Shown here in pieces: positions 25,747 through 35,002 of a stretch of 64,000 nucleotides of DNA. Below the pieces are notes generated by a model, which searched no databases, was not told where the DNA came from, and worked only from the letters and a program-made list of their open reading frames with translations. The DNA comes from Rhodospirillaceae bacterium. Lineage in GTDB: Bacteria > Pseudomonadota > Alphaproteobacteria > GCA-2731375. Both the position numbers and the translations under genes were made by a program. Numbering within the stretch: the first letter of the stretch is position 1; the number at the start of each line of letters is the position of its first letter. The stretch lies in the NCBI GenBank assembly GCA_018660265.1, contig JABJKS010000058.1, positions 1 through 64,000 on the forward strand. The letters are read 5' to 3'.

Positions 25747-28590
25747 TTGACCGACGACAGCCAAACGCCGCCTCCCGCACCGCCCGGTTCGCCTCCCCCC
25801 CCGCCAACTGACGACGGTGGAGAGGGCCGCAGTGACGCCGTGATGCCCATCGCTATTGAAGACGAAATGCGCCGCTCATACCTGGACTATGCCATGAGCG
25901 TCATCGTCTCGCGCGCCATTCCGGACGCCCGCGACGGCCTGAAACCGGTGCATCGGCGCATTCTCTATTCCATGTACGAGGCCGGCTATACATCGGACAA
26001 GCCGTATCGTAAATCGGCCCGCGTGGTCGGTGATGTCATGGGTCGCTACCATCCCCACGGCGATCAGGCGATCTATGACGCTATGGTCCGTATGGCGCAA
26101 ACGTTCGCCATGCGTCTGCCGCTGTTGGATGGCCAGGGCAATTTCGGTTCCATGGATGGCGACCGCCCTGCGGCCATGCGCTATACCGAGATACGTATGG
26201 ACAAACCGGCTGAGACGCTGCTGGCGGACATCGACAAGGATACGGTGGATTTTCAGGATAACTATGACGGTTCCGCATCGGAACCGGTTGTCCTGCCCTC
26301 TATGTTGCCGAATTTGCTGGTTAATGGCGCAGGCGGTATCGCCGTTGGTATGGCAACGAATATCCCGCCCCATAATCTGGGCGAAATCATCGATGCCTGC
26401 TTTGCTTATCTGGAAAATCCTGAAATTACCGTCGATGCCTTGATGGAGCATGTCCATGGCCCGGATTTTCCGACGGGGGGCCTTATTCTGGGCCGGGTGG
26501 GCATTCTGTCCGCATTCCGTACCGGGCGGGGTTCCGTGGTCATGCGTGGGCGCACCCATGTGGAGGAAATTCGCAAAGATCGTGAAGCCATCATCGTGAC
26601 GGAAGTGCCTTATCAGGTGAACAAGGCCGGCATGATCGAAAAAATAGCTGAGGCCGTGCGCGCCAAACGTATTGAAGGCATTTCAGATTTACGGGATGAG
26701 AGCGACCGTACGGGCGTCCGGGTAGTAATCGAATTGCGCCGTGATGCCATGGCGGAGGTGGTCTTAAACCAACTGTTCCGTTTTTCACCCCTGCAAACAT
26801 CTTTTGGGGTTAACAGCCTGGCCCTGAACCATGGCCGGCCGGAATTGATGAACCTGGGGCAGATGATTGCCGTTTTCGTGGATTCCCGCGAAGTCGTGGT
26901 TACCCGGCGGACCAAGTATCTGTTGGGCAAGGCGCGGGAGCGGGCCCATATTCTGGCTGGTCTGGCTATTGCGGTCGCCAATATTGATGCCATCATCGCC
27001 TTGATCCGTGCAGCCCCCGACCCAGCCACGGCACGGGCCCAATTGATGGATCAGGACTGGCCGGCCCATGAGGTTGAGGCGATGATCCAGTTGATCGATG
27101 AACCTGGTCATCGGGTGGTCGATGGTGGCTATCGCCTAAGCGAAATTCAGGCCCGGGCAATCTTGGATCTGCGCCTGCAACGCCTGACTGCCCTTGGTCG
27201 GGATGAGGTGGGTGAGGAATTAAAGGAACTGGGGGCGAAGATCCTCGACTATCTGGATATTCTGCATTCCAGGGAGCGTCTGCTCGGCATTATCCGCGAG
27301 GAATTGGCGGATATGAAAGAGCGCTTTGCCACGCCAAGGCGGAGCGAGATTGTCGAGGCGGAGGCGGATCGCGAAGACGAGGACCTGATCCAGCGTGAGG
27401 ATATGGTGGTCACCGTTTCCCACAACGGCTATGTCAAGCGGGTGGCCTTATCCACTTACCGACCGCAACGTCGCGGGGGCAAGGGCCGTCAAGGCATGGC
27501 CACGCGGGATGAAGATTTCGTCTCACAGCTGTTCGTGGCGAATACCCATACGCCCATGCTGTTCTTCTCCTCTACCGGTAAGGTTTACAAATTAAAGGTC
27601 TTCCGCTTGCCCCAGGCCGCACCTCAAGCCCGTGGCAAGGCCATGGTCAATCTGTTTCCCCTGGAAGAGGGGGAGACCATCCACACGGTTCTGCCGTTGC
27701 CCGAAAACGAGGCGGAATGGGCGGATCGTTATGTGATGTTTGCTACCGCCTCAGGTTCCGTCCGGCGCAATGACCTCGGCGATTTCCAACGGGTCCAGGC
27801 AAACGGCAAGATCGCCATGAAGCTGCCCGAGGGGGACCGTATCGTCGGCGTGGCTATTTGTGACGCCAATGACGATATTCTGCTATCGGGCCGCCGGGGC
27901 AAGTGCATTCGTTTTCCCGTCATCGATGTTCGGGTCTTTAAAAGCCGGGATTCCGTCGGCGTACGGGGCATCCGCCTGGTCGGTGATGATGAATTGATTG
28001 CCATGTCGATCCTGCGGCATGCGGATTTCGACAGTGACACGCGGGAGCGTTATTTGCGCTGGTCCAATGCCAGCCGACGGGCCGAGGGTGATGGTGGCAA
28101 TGGCAATGGTGGTGGCAACGGCAATGGTGGCGGCGGTGATCCTCTGCCAAATGCCCCGGTTGAGGCCGAGGCCATGGCCCTGGCAGAGCAATATGTTCTA
28201 TCCATCACCGAGAACGGCTATGGCAAACGCACCTCCGCCTACGAGTACCGGGTCACCGGGCGGGGCGGCCAAGGCATCATCAATATTGAAACCTCGGACA
28301 GGAATGGCCAGGTTATCGCCTCTGCTCCGGTGGAAGAAGATCACCATGTCATGATGGTCACCGATACCGGACGTTTAATCCGTACACCGGTGCATGATAT
28401 CCGCATTGCCGGGCGCAATACCCAAGGGGTGACCCTATTCGATGTGGAACCAAACGAGCGTGTCGTCTCCGTAGCCTGGCTGACGGAACAAGATAACGAT
28501 GACGGCAGCGACGATGATGGTGATGACGTCAACGATGGGGACGGGGGCGGAGATAGCGATAGCAATGCGGACGTCGGGGACGACGCATAA
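25747..28590 (+). CDS. gyrA: DNA gyrase subunit A
   Basis: GyrA is the strand-cutting and wrapping subunit of gyrase. The 947-residue protein shows '[20 protein letters not shown]', the quinolone region '[20 protein letters not shown]', the catalytic Tyr in '[15 protein letters not shown]', and the GyrA-box '[10 protein letters not shown]' in the C-terminal wrapping domain. The E. coli Ser83 equivalent is Gln ('HGDQ'). A Gly/Asn-rich insertion ('GGNGNGGGNGNGGGG') interrupts the C-terminal domain at about residue 782, and the protein ends in a long Asp/Gly tail. The N-terminus has a Pro-rich lead before the conserved start. The start is TTG 25747; the next in-frame candidates would cut the conserved lead less well. 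Confidence 0.97.
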   Translation: MTDDSQTPPPAPPGSPPPPPTDDGGEGRSDAVMPIAIEDEMRRSYLDYAMSVIVSRAIPDARDGLKPVHRRILYSMYEAGYTSDKPYRKSARVVGDVMGRYHPHGDQAIYDAMVRMAQTFAMRLPLLDGQGNFGSMDGDRPAAMRYTEIRMDKPAETLLADIDKDTVDFQDNYDGSASEPVVLPSMLPNLLVNGAGGIAVGMATNIPPHNLGEIIDACFAYLENPEITVDALMEHVHGPDFPTGGLILGRVGILSAFRTGRGSVVMRGRTHVEEIRKDREAIIVTEVPYQVNKAGMIEKIAEAVRAKRIEGISDLRDESDRTGVRVVIELRRDAMAEVVLNQLFRFSPLQTSFGVNSLALNHGRPELMNLGQMIAVFVDSREVVVTRRTKYLLGKARERAHILAGLAIAVANIDAIIALIRAAPDPATARAQLMDQDWPAHEVEAMIQLIDEPGHRVVDGGYRLSEIQARAILDLRLQRLTALGRDEVGEELKELGAKILDYLDILHSRERLLGIIREELADMKERFATPRRSEIVEAEADREDEDLIQREDMVVTVSHNGYVKRVALSTYRPQRRGGKGRQGMATRDEDFVSQLFVANTHTPMLFFSSTGKVYKLKVFRLPQAAPQARGKAMVNLFPLEEGETIHTVLPLPENEAEWADRYVMFATASGSVRRNDLGDFQRVQANGKIAMKLPEGDRIVGVAICDANDDILLSGRRGKCIRFPVIDVRVFKSRDSVGVRGIRLVGDDELIAMSILRHADFDSDTRERYLRWSNASRRAEGDGGNGNGGGNGNGGGGDPLPNAPVEAEAMALAEQYVLSITENGYGKRTSAYEYRVTGRGGQGIINIETSDRNGQVIASAPVEEDHHVMMVTDTGRLIRTPVHDIRIAGRNTQGVTLFDVEPNERVVSVAWLTEQDNDDGSDDDGDDVNDGDGGGDSDSNADVGDDA

Positions 28591-28717
28591 GCTGTTTCAA
28601 TTGATTTCTTTTTCGCTCTTTTCATGTTGGCCTTGAAAGGTTACTGATCCGATTAGATATCCGGCGAAAATTGTTGGTGTTGTGTTTTAGAAGAACAGTT
28701 GGGCGTAGGAGGCGGTT

Positions 28718-29227
28718 TTGTCGAAGAAACGTACGGGTTTTTACCCTGGTACATTTGATCCCATCACCTTGGGGCACGTGGATATTATTCAACGGGCCAC
28801 GAAAACGGTCGATCATCTGGTCATCGGCGTCGCCATCAATCGCGATAAGGGACCCATGTTCACACTGGATGAACGGGTGGAGATGGTTCGTGACGAACTA
28901 AGTGATGTTGCGGGCGGTCTGAACGGCTGCACCATCGACGTCCAACCGTTCGACAATTTGTTGATGCATTGCGCCGAGCAACATAGCGCCAGTGTGATCG
29001 TTCGCGGCCTGCGCGCTGTTTCCGATTTTGAGTATGAATTTCAGATGGTTGGTATGAACCGCCGGTTGAATTCGGAAATCGAGACTGTGTTCCTGATGGC
29101 TAATGACAAGTATCAGTTCATTGCTTCGCGCCTGGTCAAGGAAATTGCCCGGTTGGATGGCGACGTCTCTGCCTTCGTTTCCCCATCCGTCATGGCGCGT
29201 TTGTACGAGAGGGTTGGGCGCGCGTAG
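28718..29227 (+). CDS. coaD: Pantetheine-phosphate adenylyltransferase
   Basis: CoaD transfers AMP from ATP to 4'-phosphopantetheine, the penultimate step of coenzyme A synthesis. The 169-residue protein, the usual length, has 'FYPGTFDPITLGHVDIIQRA' with the nucleotidyltransferase T/HxGH motif, 'VRGLRAVSDFEYEFQMVGMN', and 'YQFIASRLVKEIARLDGDVS'. The start is TTG 28718 behind the strong site 'gtaggaggcggtt'. It lies 127 bases after gyrA and ahead of the peptidylprolyl isomerase, the conserved alphaproteobacterial order. Confidence 0.96.
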   Translation: MSKKRTGFYPGTFDPITLGHVDIIQRATKTVDHLVIGVAINRDKGPMFTLDERVEMVRDELSDVAGGLNGCTIDVQPFDNLLMHCAEQHSASVIVRGLRAVSDFEYEFQMVGMNRRLNSEIETVFLMANDKYQFIASRLVKEIARLDGDVSAFVSPSVMARLYERVGRA

Positions 29228-29278
29228 GGACAGTGCTTGAACCTCTACCTGACACTCTAACTAACAATGGACGGCGAT

Positions 29279-29821
29279 ATGCAGTTAAGAAGACTAATTT
29301 TTGGATTAATCATGGCCATTGCGTTACCGGCCATGCAAGCGGGAGCGGCTGACTTGGAAAATACACTCTATCTGGAACTCAAAGACGGTCGGGTGACCAT
29401 CGAATTACGCCCCGATCTGGCCCCCAACCACGTGACACGGATCAAGGAACTGGTGCGCCAGAATTTCTATGACGGTATTGTCTTTCATCGGGTGATCGAG
29501 GATTTTATGGCCCAGACCGGCGATCCAACGGGTACGGGCACGGGTGGCTCCGGGCAAAACCTGGCGGCGGAATTCTCCGACGAGAAACATTTGCGCGGAA
29601 CCTTGTCCATGGCCCGCTCGGCAAGCCCTGATAGCGCCGACAGCCAGTTCTTCATCGTCTTCAAGGCGTCTTCCTGGTTGGATGGGCAATACACCGTTTG
29701 GGGCCAGGTCACCGACGGGATGGAACGGGTCGATAACATCAAAATGGGTGCTGCGGGCAGTGGTGCCGTCGATGACCCGGACAAGATCATCACCCTGCGG
29801 GTTGCCGCCGACGTCGAATAA
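29279..29821 (+). CDS. Periplasmic cyclophilin-type peptidylprolyl isomerase
   Basis: The protein (180 residues from ATG 29279) starts with a signal peptide ('MQLRRLIFGLIMAIALPAMQ', cleavage near 'AGA-A'). The cyclophilin core follows: 'FYDGIVFHRVIEDFMAQTGD', 'GTGGSGQNLAAEFSDEKHLR', 'GTLSMARSASPDSADSQFFI' and 'LDGQYTVWGQVTDGMERVDN'. It catalyses cis-trans isomerisation of prolyl bonds, here in the periplasm. The ATG at 29267 is possible but would put four acidic residues before the signal peptide, so 29279 is preferred. It lies between coaD and queA. Confidence 0.93.
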   Translation: MQLRRLIFGLIMAIALPAMQAGAADLENTLYLELKDGRVTIELRPDLAPNHVTRIKELVRQNFYDGIVFHRVIEDFMAQTGDPTGTGTGGSGQNLAAEFSDEKHLRGTLSMARSASPDSADSQFFIVFKASSWLDGQYTVWGQVTDGMERVDNIKMGAAGSGAVDDPDKIITLRVAADVE

Positions 29822-29854
29822 TAATCTGACGGCGTCTTTGGCGAAAGTTTAGCT

Positions 29855-30946
29855 ATGGACGTGGACCTTTTCGACTTCCCCTTGCCGGACGAGGCGATTG
29901 CCCTGCGTCCGGCGCGACCGCGGGATAGTGCCAGATTGCTGCATTTGGATGCCCAAGGTCATCGTGATCGGGGCATCCGCGATCTGCCCGATTTGCTGCG
30001 GCCCGGGGATTTCCTGGTCTTCAACAATACCCGGGTCCTGCCTCTGCAACTCGAAGCTCGGCGCGAGGTGGGGCGAGATGTTGGGCGTGATGGGGGACGC
30101 GGTGAGGGACGTTTCGAACTTACCTTGTTTGAAGCCGTCGGCCTTGGCCGCTGGCGGGCCTTCGCTAAACCCGCCCGGCGCTTGCGGACGGATGACCGAC
30201 TTATCATTGCCGAGGGGTTTTCCGCACGGGTTGAAGGCCCCCATACGGGTGGCCAGGTGGTGCTGGATTTCGGGCTCTCTGATGCGGACCTGCTGGCGGC
30301 GCTGGAACGCCATGGTAGTCTGCCCCTACCACCCTATATTCGCAAACATCGTGCCGTCGATGAGCGGGATCAGGATGACTATCAGACGGTTCTGGCCCGC
30401 CATGACGGCGCGGTGGCCGCACCCACGGCGGGTTTGCATTTTACCAACGAGCTGTTGCAACGCTTAACGGATGCCGGGATCGACCATGGCGAGGTGACCT
30501 TGCATGTGGGCCCCGGCACATTCCTGCCCGTCAGCGTCGAGAATACGGAAAACCACGTCATGCACTCTGAATGGGGGGAAGTGGATGCAGCCCTGGTCGA
30601 TAAAATCCAACAAACCAAGGCGAACGGCGGGCGAGTTGTTGCCGTGGGTACGACGTCTCTTCGTTTGTTGGAAAGCGCGGCGCGGGATGGAGTGTTGAAA
30701 CCGTTCACCGGGGATACGGATATCTTCATTACGCCCGGCTATCAGTTTCAGGTGGTGGACGTGTTATTGACGAATTTTCATCTTCCCCGCTCCACTTTGT
30801 TTATGTTGGTTTCGGCCCTCGCGGGTTTGGATGCCATGCAGGCGGCCTATGCCCATGCCATTCAGGCCGGCTATCGATTTTATTCATACGGGGACGCCTG
30901 TTTGTTGGAGCTGGCGCCTGCGGATTTAGGAGCGGCTGCAAAGTGA
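29855..30946 (+). CDS. queA: S-adenosylmethionine:tRNA ribosyltransferase-isomerase QueA
   Basis: QueA transfers the ribosyl part of SAM to 7-aminomethyl-7-deazaguanine in tRNA, making epoxyqueuosine. The 363-residue protein has '[20 protein letters not shown]', '[20 protein letters not shown]', '[20 protein letters not shown]', '[11 protein letters not shown]' and '[19 protein letters not shown]', all family blocks. A Gly/Arg/Asp-rich insertion ('[15 protein letters not shown]') sits at about residues 70-84, in a loop where other QueA proteins are short. Its end overlaps the GTG of tgt by four bases, so the two enzymes of one pathway are co-translated. Confidence 0.96.
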   Translation: MDVDLFDFPLPDEAIALRPARPRDSARLLHLDAQGHRDRGIRDLPDLLRPGDFLVFNNTRVLPLQLEARREVGRDVGRDGGRGEGRFELTLFEAVGLGRWRAFAKPARRLRTDDRLIIAEGFSARVEGPHTGGQVVLDFGLSDADLLAALERHGSLPLPPYIRKHRAVDERDQDDYQTVLARHDGAVAAPTAGLHFTNELLQRLTDAGIDHGEVTLHVGPGTFLPVSVENTENHVMHSEWGEVDAALVDKIQQTKANGGRVVAVGTTSLRLLESAARDGVLKPFTGDTDIFITPGYQFQVVDVLLTNFHLPRSTLFMLVSALAGLDAMQAAYAHAIQAGYRFYSYGDACLLELAPADLGAAAK

Positions 30947-32070
30947 CGGATTTCGGCTATCAGATCTTTGCCCAAGACGGGGCTGCGCGGGTCGGGCAAA
31001 TCGAAACCGCGCACGGTGCCATTCAGACACCCGCCTTTATGCCTGTGGGTACGGCCGCAACGGTAAAGGCGATGACGCCAGAATCCGTTCGGGAAACCGG
31101 CGCGGACATCGTTCTGGCCAACACCTATCACCTTATGCTGCGACCGGGGGCGGAGCGTGTGGCGGGTCTGGGCGGGTTGCATAAATTCATGAACTGGCAG
31201 CGCCCCATCCTGACGGATTCGGGTGGCTTTCAGGTCTATTCCCTGTCTGATCTGCGCAAAATGGATGAGGCCGGGGTGACCTTTAAGTCCCACATCGACG
31301 GGGCGCAAATTCATCTTAGTCCCGAGCGCAGTATCGAGGTGCAAAACCTCCTTGATGCGGATATCACCATGGCGTTTGATGAATGCACGCCTTTTCCTGC
31401 CACGGAGGAGGTCGCAGCAACCTCCATGCGTCTGTCCATGCGCTGGGCGGAACGTTGTCGGCAGGCGTTCGTGGAACGCCCGGGCTATGGCCTTTTCGGC
31501 ATCGTCCAGGGTGGTATGTATGCCGATTTGCGTGCGGAGTCTGCCGCGGCCCTGCAGGATTTGGGCTTTGACGGCTATGCCATCGGCGGCTTGGCGGTGG
31601 GGGAGGGGCAGGCATTGACGTTTTCGACCCTGGAAGTAACCGTGCCCCATTTACCCAAACATAAACCCCGTTATCTGATGGGTGTTGGCAGACCCGGCGA
31701 TATTGTCGGCGCTGTTCTTCGCGGCGTCGATATGTTCGATTGCGTAATGCCGACAAGGTCCGGGCGTACGGGGCAATTATTCACCCCAAATGCCACCCTG
31801 AACATTCGCAACGCCCGCCATGCGGATGATCCCCGGCCCATCGATGCGGACTGCCGCTGCCCGTTGTGCCGGAATTATTCCCGTGGCTATCTCCACCACC
31901 TGTTCCGTGCCAAGGAGATCCTGGGCTCCATGTTGGCGACCTGGCATAACCTGACGCACTATCAAGATTTGATGGCGAATTTGCGCCAGGCGATCACGGA
32001 AGGCGGCCTAAATGACTTCGCGGCGGGCCACGCCCGGGCCGGAGAATTGGGCGATATTGAGCGACTTTGA
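30943..32070 (+). CDS. tgt: tRNA-guanine transglycosylase
   Basis: Tgt swaps G34 of GUN anticodons for preQ1, the step before QueA. The 375-residue protein shows '[20 protein letters not shown]', '[18 protein letters not shown]', '[20 protein letters not shown]' with the catalytic Asp, '[20 protein letters not shown]', '[18 protein letters not shown]' with the second Asp, and the zinc site '[17 protein letters not shown]'. The start is GTG 30943, overlapping the queA stop (GTGA). It is the last gene of the gyrA-to-tgt block. Confidence 0.97.
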   Translation: MTDFGYQIFAQDGAARVGQIETAHGAIQTPAFMPVGTAATVKAMTPESVRETGADIVLANTYHLMLRPGAERVAGLGGLHKFMNWQRPILTDSGGFQVYSLSDLRKMDEAGVTFKSHIDGAQIHLSPERSIEVQNLLDADITMAFDECTPFPATEEVAATSMRLSMRWAERCRQAFVERPGYGLFGIVQGGMYADLRAESAAALQDLGFDGYAIGGLAVGEGQALTFSTLEVTVPHLPKHKPRYLMGVGRPGDIVGAVLRGVDMFDCVMPTRSGRTGQLFTPNATLNIRNARHADDPRPIDADCRCPLCRNYSRGYLHHLFRAKEILGSMLATWHNLTHYQDLMANLRQAITEGGLNDFAAGHARAGELGDIERL

Positions 32071-32129
32071 AAATGATGGAAATAATTGAAAAAAAACCTT
32101 AAAAATCGTCGTTTTTTTGTGAATTAACA

Positions 32130-32159
32130 TTGACCCCAACCCCACACCGACCTTATGTT
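32130..32159 (+). promoter_or_regulatory. Sigma-70-type promoter for tRNA-Lys
   Basis: The hexamers TTGACC (32130-32135) and TATGTT (32154-32159) are separated by 18 bases and end nine bases before the tRNA. Spacing and location fit a housekeeping promoter. Confidence 0.65.
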
Positions 32160-32168
32160 CCGCCGCGA

Positions 32169-32244
32169 GGGCGCGTAGCTCAGTTGGTAGAGCATTCGAC
32201 TTTTAATCGAACGGTCACAGGTTCGATCCCTGTCGCGCCCACCA
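32169..32244 (+). tRNA. tRNA-Lys (anticodon TTT)
   Basis: The 76-base gene folds as a standard cloverleaf. The acceptor stem is 'gggcgcg' with 'cgcgccc', the D-arm is 'gctcagttggtagagc', and the anticodon stem is 'ttcga/tcgaa' with loop 'cttttaa' (anticodon TTT). The T-arm is 'cacaggttcgatccctgtc'-like and CCA is encoded at the 3' end. This tRNA is a substrate of MnmA, encoded at 16545. Confidence 0.97.
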
Positions 32245-32305
32245 CTATTTCGCCGCATATTTTGCGGCCCATGAACATGATTATCAGATGTTCACGGCAG
32301 AACAG

Positions 32306-32343
32306 AAAAAATGGTCAGACGATAAACGTCTGGCCATTTTTTT
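32306..32343 (+). terminator. Rho-independent terminator after tRNA-Lys
   Basis: An 11-bp stem 'atggtcagacg' / 'cgtctggccat' (one G-T wobble) with a five-base loop is flanked by an A-run before and a run of T after. It lies 62 bases downstream of the tRNA and ahead of the next gene. Confidence 0.9.
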
Positions 32344-32395
32344 GTTTCGGATCATGCTAAAGTCGGGGCAATAAATTTTCGCGGAGGGACGTCCA

Positions 32396-33364
32396 ATGGC
32401 TGCAAATAAAATTCTTTTCGTTTCGCAATTTCCGGCAGCGATTGATTTCGCACACGAACTGGTGCCGGCAGGGTTTGAACTGCTGGTCGCGGATGCGCCC
32501 AGTGCCGCTTATTCAAAAGCTCTGGCCGATGCTGACTTTCTTGTGGGCTTTGTCGATATGCTGGTCGATGGGGATTTATATGCCGGCGGCCCGAACCTAA
32601 AGCTGATCCAGTTGCTCTCCGCCGGTTATGACCGGGCCGATATCCCTGCTGCCCAGAAGGCGGGCGTGCCCATATCCAATAACGGCGGAGCGAACTCCGT
32701 CGCCGTATCCGAACATGCCTTGATGCTGATGCTGGCTGTATCCCGGCAATTGGTGCGACAGCATACAACCGTGGCAGCCGGCAATTGGCGGGGCAATGAT
32801 ATCCCGGTCCTGCATGAACTGCGCAACAAGACCCTTGGTATTATCGGTCTAGGCACCATTGGTAAGAAAACCGCCCGCCTGGCCTTGGCCTTTGGCATGG
32901 ATGTGATTTATTACGACGTGGCGCGCCTGACGGAGGCGGAGGAAGATGCCTTGGGCGTACGTTTCCGTTTGCAGCGGGAGATATTTGCCGAGTCCGACCT
33001 AATTTCTTTGCACGTGCCCTTTAACGCCTCGACGGACAAAATGATCGGCGCGACGGAGTTCGCGCAAATGAAGCCGACGGCGATGTTGGTCAACACGGCC
33101 CGTGGCCAGGTTGTTGATGAAGGTGCGCTATTTAACGCGCTGACGTCGGGCACCATTGCCGCCGCCGGCCTGGACGTCTTTGATGAGGAACCGCCCAGCC
33201 CGGACAACCCCCTTTTGGGCCTGGACAACGTCATCCTGACCGCCCATATGGCGGGACCCACATTTGAAAGCAATAAAGTGCGGGTGCGCAATGCCTTTGA
33301 CAATGTGCAACGTGTCAGCCGCGGTGAAGCGCCGCTGTGGGTTATCCCGGAATTGGAAGAATAA
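32396..33364 (+). CDS. D-isomer-specific 2-hydroxyacid dehydrogenase
   Basis: The 322-residue protein has the family's two-domain layout: the N-terminal catalytic part with 'LIQLLSAGYDRADIPAAQKA', the NAD site 'KTLGIIGLGTIGKKTARLAL', then 'ESDLISLHVPFNASTDKMIG', 'PTAMLVNTARGQVVDEGALF' (substrate Arg) and 'VFDEEPPSPDNPLLGLDNVI'. The catalytic His is in 'LTAHMAGPT'. It reduces or oxidises a 2-oxo/2-hydroxy acid in the cytoplasm; the substrate cannot be named. It has its own region after the tRNA terminator. The start is ATG 32396 behind 'gcggagggacgtcc'. Confidence 0.92.
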   Translation: MAANKILFVSQFPAAIDFAHELVPAGFELLVADAPSAAYSKALADADFLVGFVDMLVDGDLYAGGPNLKLIQLLSAGYDRADIPAAQKAGVPISNNGGANSVAVSEHALMLMLAVSRQLVRQHTTVAAGNWRGNDIPVLHELRNKTLGIIGLGTIGKKTARLALAFGMDVIYYDVARLTEAEEDALGVRFRLQREIFAESDLISLHVPFNASTDKMIGATEFAQMKPTAMLVNTARGQVVDEGALFNALTSGTIAAAGLDVFDEEPPSPDNPLLGLDNVILTAHMAGPTFESNKVRVRNAFDNVQRVSRGEAPLWVIPELEE

Positions 33365-33397
33365 AAGGCGCGTTAATAGGCGCGTTTATCCGCCGCG

Positions 33398-33580
33398 TTA
33401 TTCAGGCTCGGCCGTGTCGTCAGAACCGTCTATGGGGCCATCCGTAGGCAGGCTTCCGTCCTGCTCCGCCTTAACGCGATCCAGCTTGTCCGCTTTGGCT
33501 TGAGCTTTGGCAGCTTTCTTTTCGGCTTTGCGCCGATCACGTTCTTGGCGTTCGAAATTATAATTTGGTTTTCGGGCCAT
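33398..33580 (-). CDS. Small Lys/Ala-rich protein
   Basis: The 60-residue ORF begins 'MARKPNYNFERQERDRRKAE', continues with a Lys/Ala helix ('KKAAKAQAKADK') and ends in an acidic tail. I recognise this opening from short uncharacterised proteins of alphaproteobacteria, so I consider it real. It is charged, with no signal or membrane segment, and the helix may be a coiled coil or nucleic-acid contact. It is convergent with the dehydrogenase gene and lies downstream of the cspA terminator. Confidence 0.7.
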   Translation of the reverse strand: MARKPNYNFERQERDRRKAEKKAAKAQAKADKLDRVKAEQDGSLPTDGPIDGSDDTAEPE

Positions 33581-33633
33581 GATGCTTTCTGCCTTTAATT
33601 ACCGCACGGATATAAAGTTTCCAGACGGCAGAA

Positions 33634-33702
33634 AAATTTCGAGACCAGCAGTCGCCAGATACCGGGATAATCCCAATATATTAATCCGGGCCGCTGGTCT
33701 CG
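33634..33702 (-). terminator. Long-loop inverted repeat, probable terminator of the cold-shock gene
   Basis: Perfect 10-base arms 'cgagaccagc' (33640-33649) and 'gctggtctcg' (33693-33702) enclose 43 bases with partial inner pairing. On the minus strand the stem is followed by a T-rich run ('gaaatttttctg'), as expected for a terminator of cspA transcription. The loop is unusually large. Confidence 0.6.
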
Positions 33703-33786
33703 TCATTCGTATCCAACTGTGTCCTTATCCAATCGCCCGTCGAGGGCTGGAGAAACAGAACCAGTTTTCGATCTAAGCCTTCAAAC

Positions 33787-33996
33787 CTAGTCGAGCGCGA
33801 CGAGGTTCTCCGCCGCTGCGCGACCGTCGCGGCCTGCGACGAGCTCAAATTCGACCTTTTGGCCCTCGCGCAGGCCTTGCAGGCCGGCACGTTCGACCGC
33901 AGAAATATGTACAAAAACATCTTTCGCGCCGTCACTCGGCTCGATAAAACCAAAACCCTTAGTTGGGTTGAACCATTTCACTGTTCCGGTAGCCAT
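33787..33996 (-). CDS. Cold-shock domain protein (CspA family)
   Basis: The 69-residue protein is a full cold-shock domain: RNP1 'KGFGFI' within '[20 protein letters not shown]', RNP2 '[10 protein letters not shown]', and '[20 protein letters not shown]'. It binds single-stranded RNA/DNA and acts as an RNA chaperone or antiterminator. The ATG at 33996 sits behind 'gaagggactagct', and the longer ORF start is not credible. A leader of 100 bases or more is likely, since no gene lies upstream for 466 bases; cold-shock genes often carry long regulatory leaders. Confidence 0.95.
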   Translation of the reverse strand: MATGTVKWFNPTKGFGFIEPSDGAKDVFVHISAVERAGLQGLREGQKVEFELVAGRDGRAAAENLVALD

Positions 33997-34384
33997 AGCT
34001 AGTCCCTTCAACTTACGATTATTGCAGCGGCCAAGTAATTTGACTGGGCCGCACGTCTCATTAATGCACAATTTCCAGGCGTAGCTTGATCGGATGCGCG
34101 AGCAACTTGACAAGATACCTCAAGATGAGGTGCAACGAGTGGCCTTACATGGCACCACCGGGGCAACGTTGCAAGCACAGAATTAGAATATTGGGCCAAA
34201 TTTGGTTAATGTCGCCCGGTGTCGCAAATTTGCGACGGTTTTAAGGCGGCGGGTGTGGTCCGTCGATACAATTGCTTGATTTCCGCCGCTCTGCCGATAA
34301 ATTTAGGTGCGACCACTACGGGCGTTGTACCGCCCAGGCACGAGTCACGTAAGTGGCATCAATTTCTTCGATATCGGAAATTCG
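33997..34384. other. Gene-free stretch upstream of the cold-shock gene
   Basis: This interval holds the presumed promoter and long leader of the cold-shock gene (minus strand). The plus-strand ORF at 34219-34743 mostly shadows the GNAT gene and has no coding character here. No hairpin-plus-T-run or recognisable small gene was found. Confidence 0.5.
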
Positions 34385-34464
34385 GTCTTGAACATAATGC
34401 AAAAATGGATCGGGCGCGCTATCCTTCTGCGTCGCGCTTCAACCAATTACTTGAAAATTGCTCT
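34385..34464 (-). repeat. Dispersed palindromic element, copy A (reverse orientation)
   Basis: Read on the minus strand it opens with 'agagcaattttcaa', the same 14 bases that open copy D at 62707, then runs through related spacer and a 'gcattatgttcaag' end resembling the catgttcaaag part of copy B. It lies just past the 3' end of the GNAT gene. Confidence 0.6.
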
Positions 34465-35002
34465 AAGGCGGGGAACCGCTGCCCGCGCCCAGGGCACGTT
34501 GCAGAACAACTGAATCCAGCCAGCGCCCGGCTTTCCAGCCGATGCCCACAATCAAGCCAACTTGGCGAAAGCCCATTTTCTCATGGAACCGGATGGAGGG
34601 TTGGTTGTCGCTGTCGCCAACCACAGCGATCATTTGCCGATAACCCAGCCCCGTGCAATCGTCGATCACCTGTTGCAACAGGGGCCCGGCGATGCCTTGG
34701 CCGGCGCGGTCGGGGTGCAGATAGATGGTGTTTTCCACCGTGAAGCGATAAGCGGGCCGGGTCCGATAGGGGCCGGCATGGGCATAACCGGCCACCTCCC
34801 CATCCAGTATAGCGACCACATAGGGGTAGCCTTGGGCGACAAAGCCATCCCGCCGCAGGTTCATTTCCGTTAAATCGGGCGGTTCCAACTCCCAACTCGC
34901 CAGGCCGTGCAGGACATGATGGGCATAGATCGTCTGGATTGCCCCCATGTCAGCGTCGGTGACGGGGCGGATATGTAATTCTGATGACGCTGCCGGCGTC
35001 AA
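34463..35002 (-). CDS. GNAT acetyltransferase, phosphinothricin/methionine-sulfoximine type
   Basis: The protein (179 residues from TTG 35002) has the GNAT core 'LHIRPVTDADMGAIQTIYAH', 'GYPYVVAILDGEVAGYAHAG', 'VENTIYLHPDRAGQGIAGPL' with the acetyl-CoA loop, and 'RQMIAVVGDSDNQPSIRFHE', then 'GRWLDSVVLQRALG'. This matches N-acetyltransferases acting on phosphinothricin, methionine sulfoximine or similar amino acids. I place the start at TTG 35002, which overlaps the TGA of the amidotransferase gene, instead of the longer ORF start at 35137 whose extra residues are out of family. The two genes are therefore translationally coupled. Confidence 0.87.
   Translation of the reverse strand: MTPAASSELHIRPVTDADMGAIQTIYAHHVLHGLASWELEPPDLTEMNLRRDGFVAQGYPYVVAILDGEVAGYAHAGPYRTRPAYRFTVENTIYLHPDRAGQGIAGPLLQQVIDDCTGLGYRQMIAVVGDSDNQPSIRFHEKMGFRQVGLIVGIGWKAGRWLDSVVLQRALGAGSGSPP

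Noticed and set aside
32130-32360. 76-residue ORF over the tRNA-Lys region
   Set aside because: It runs through the promoter, tRNA and terminator.
34219-34743. 174-residue plus-strand ORF near the cold-shock gene
   Set aside because: Overlaps the GNAT gene in antisense and repeat copy A; Arg/Ser/Pro-rich composition without family signal.
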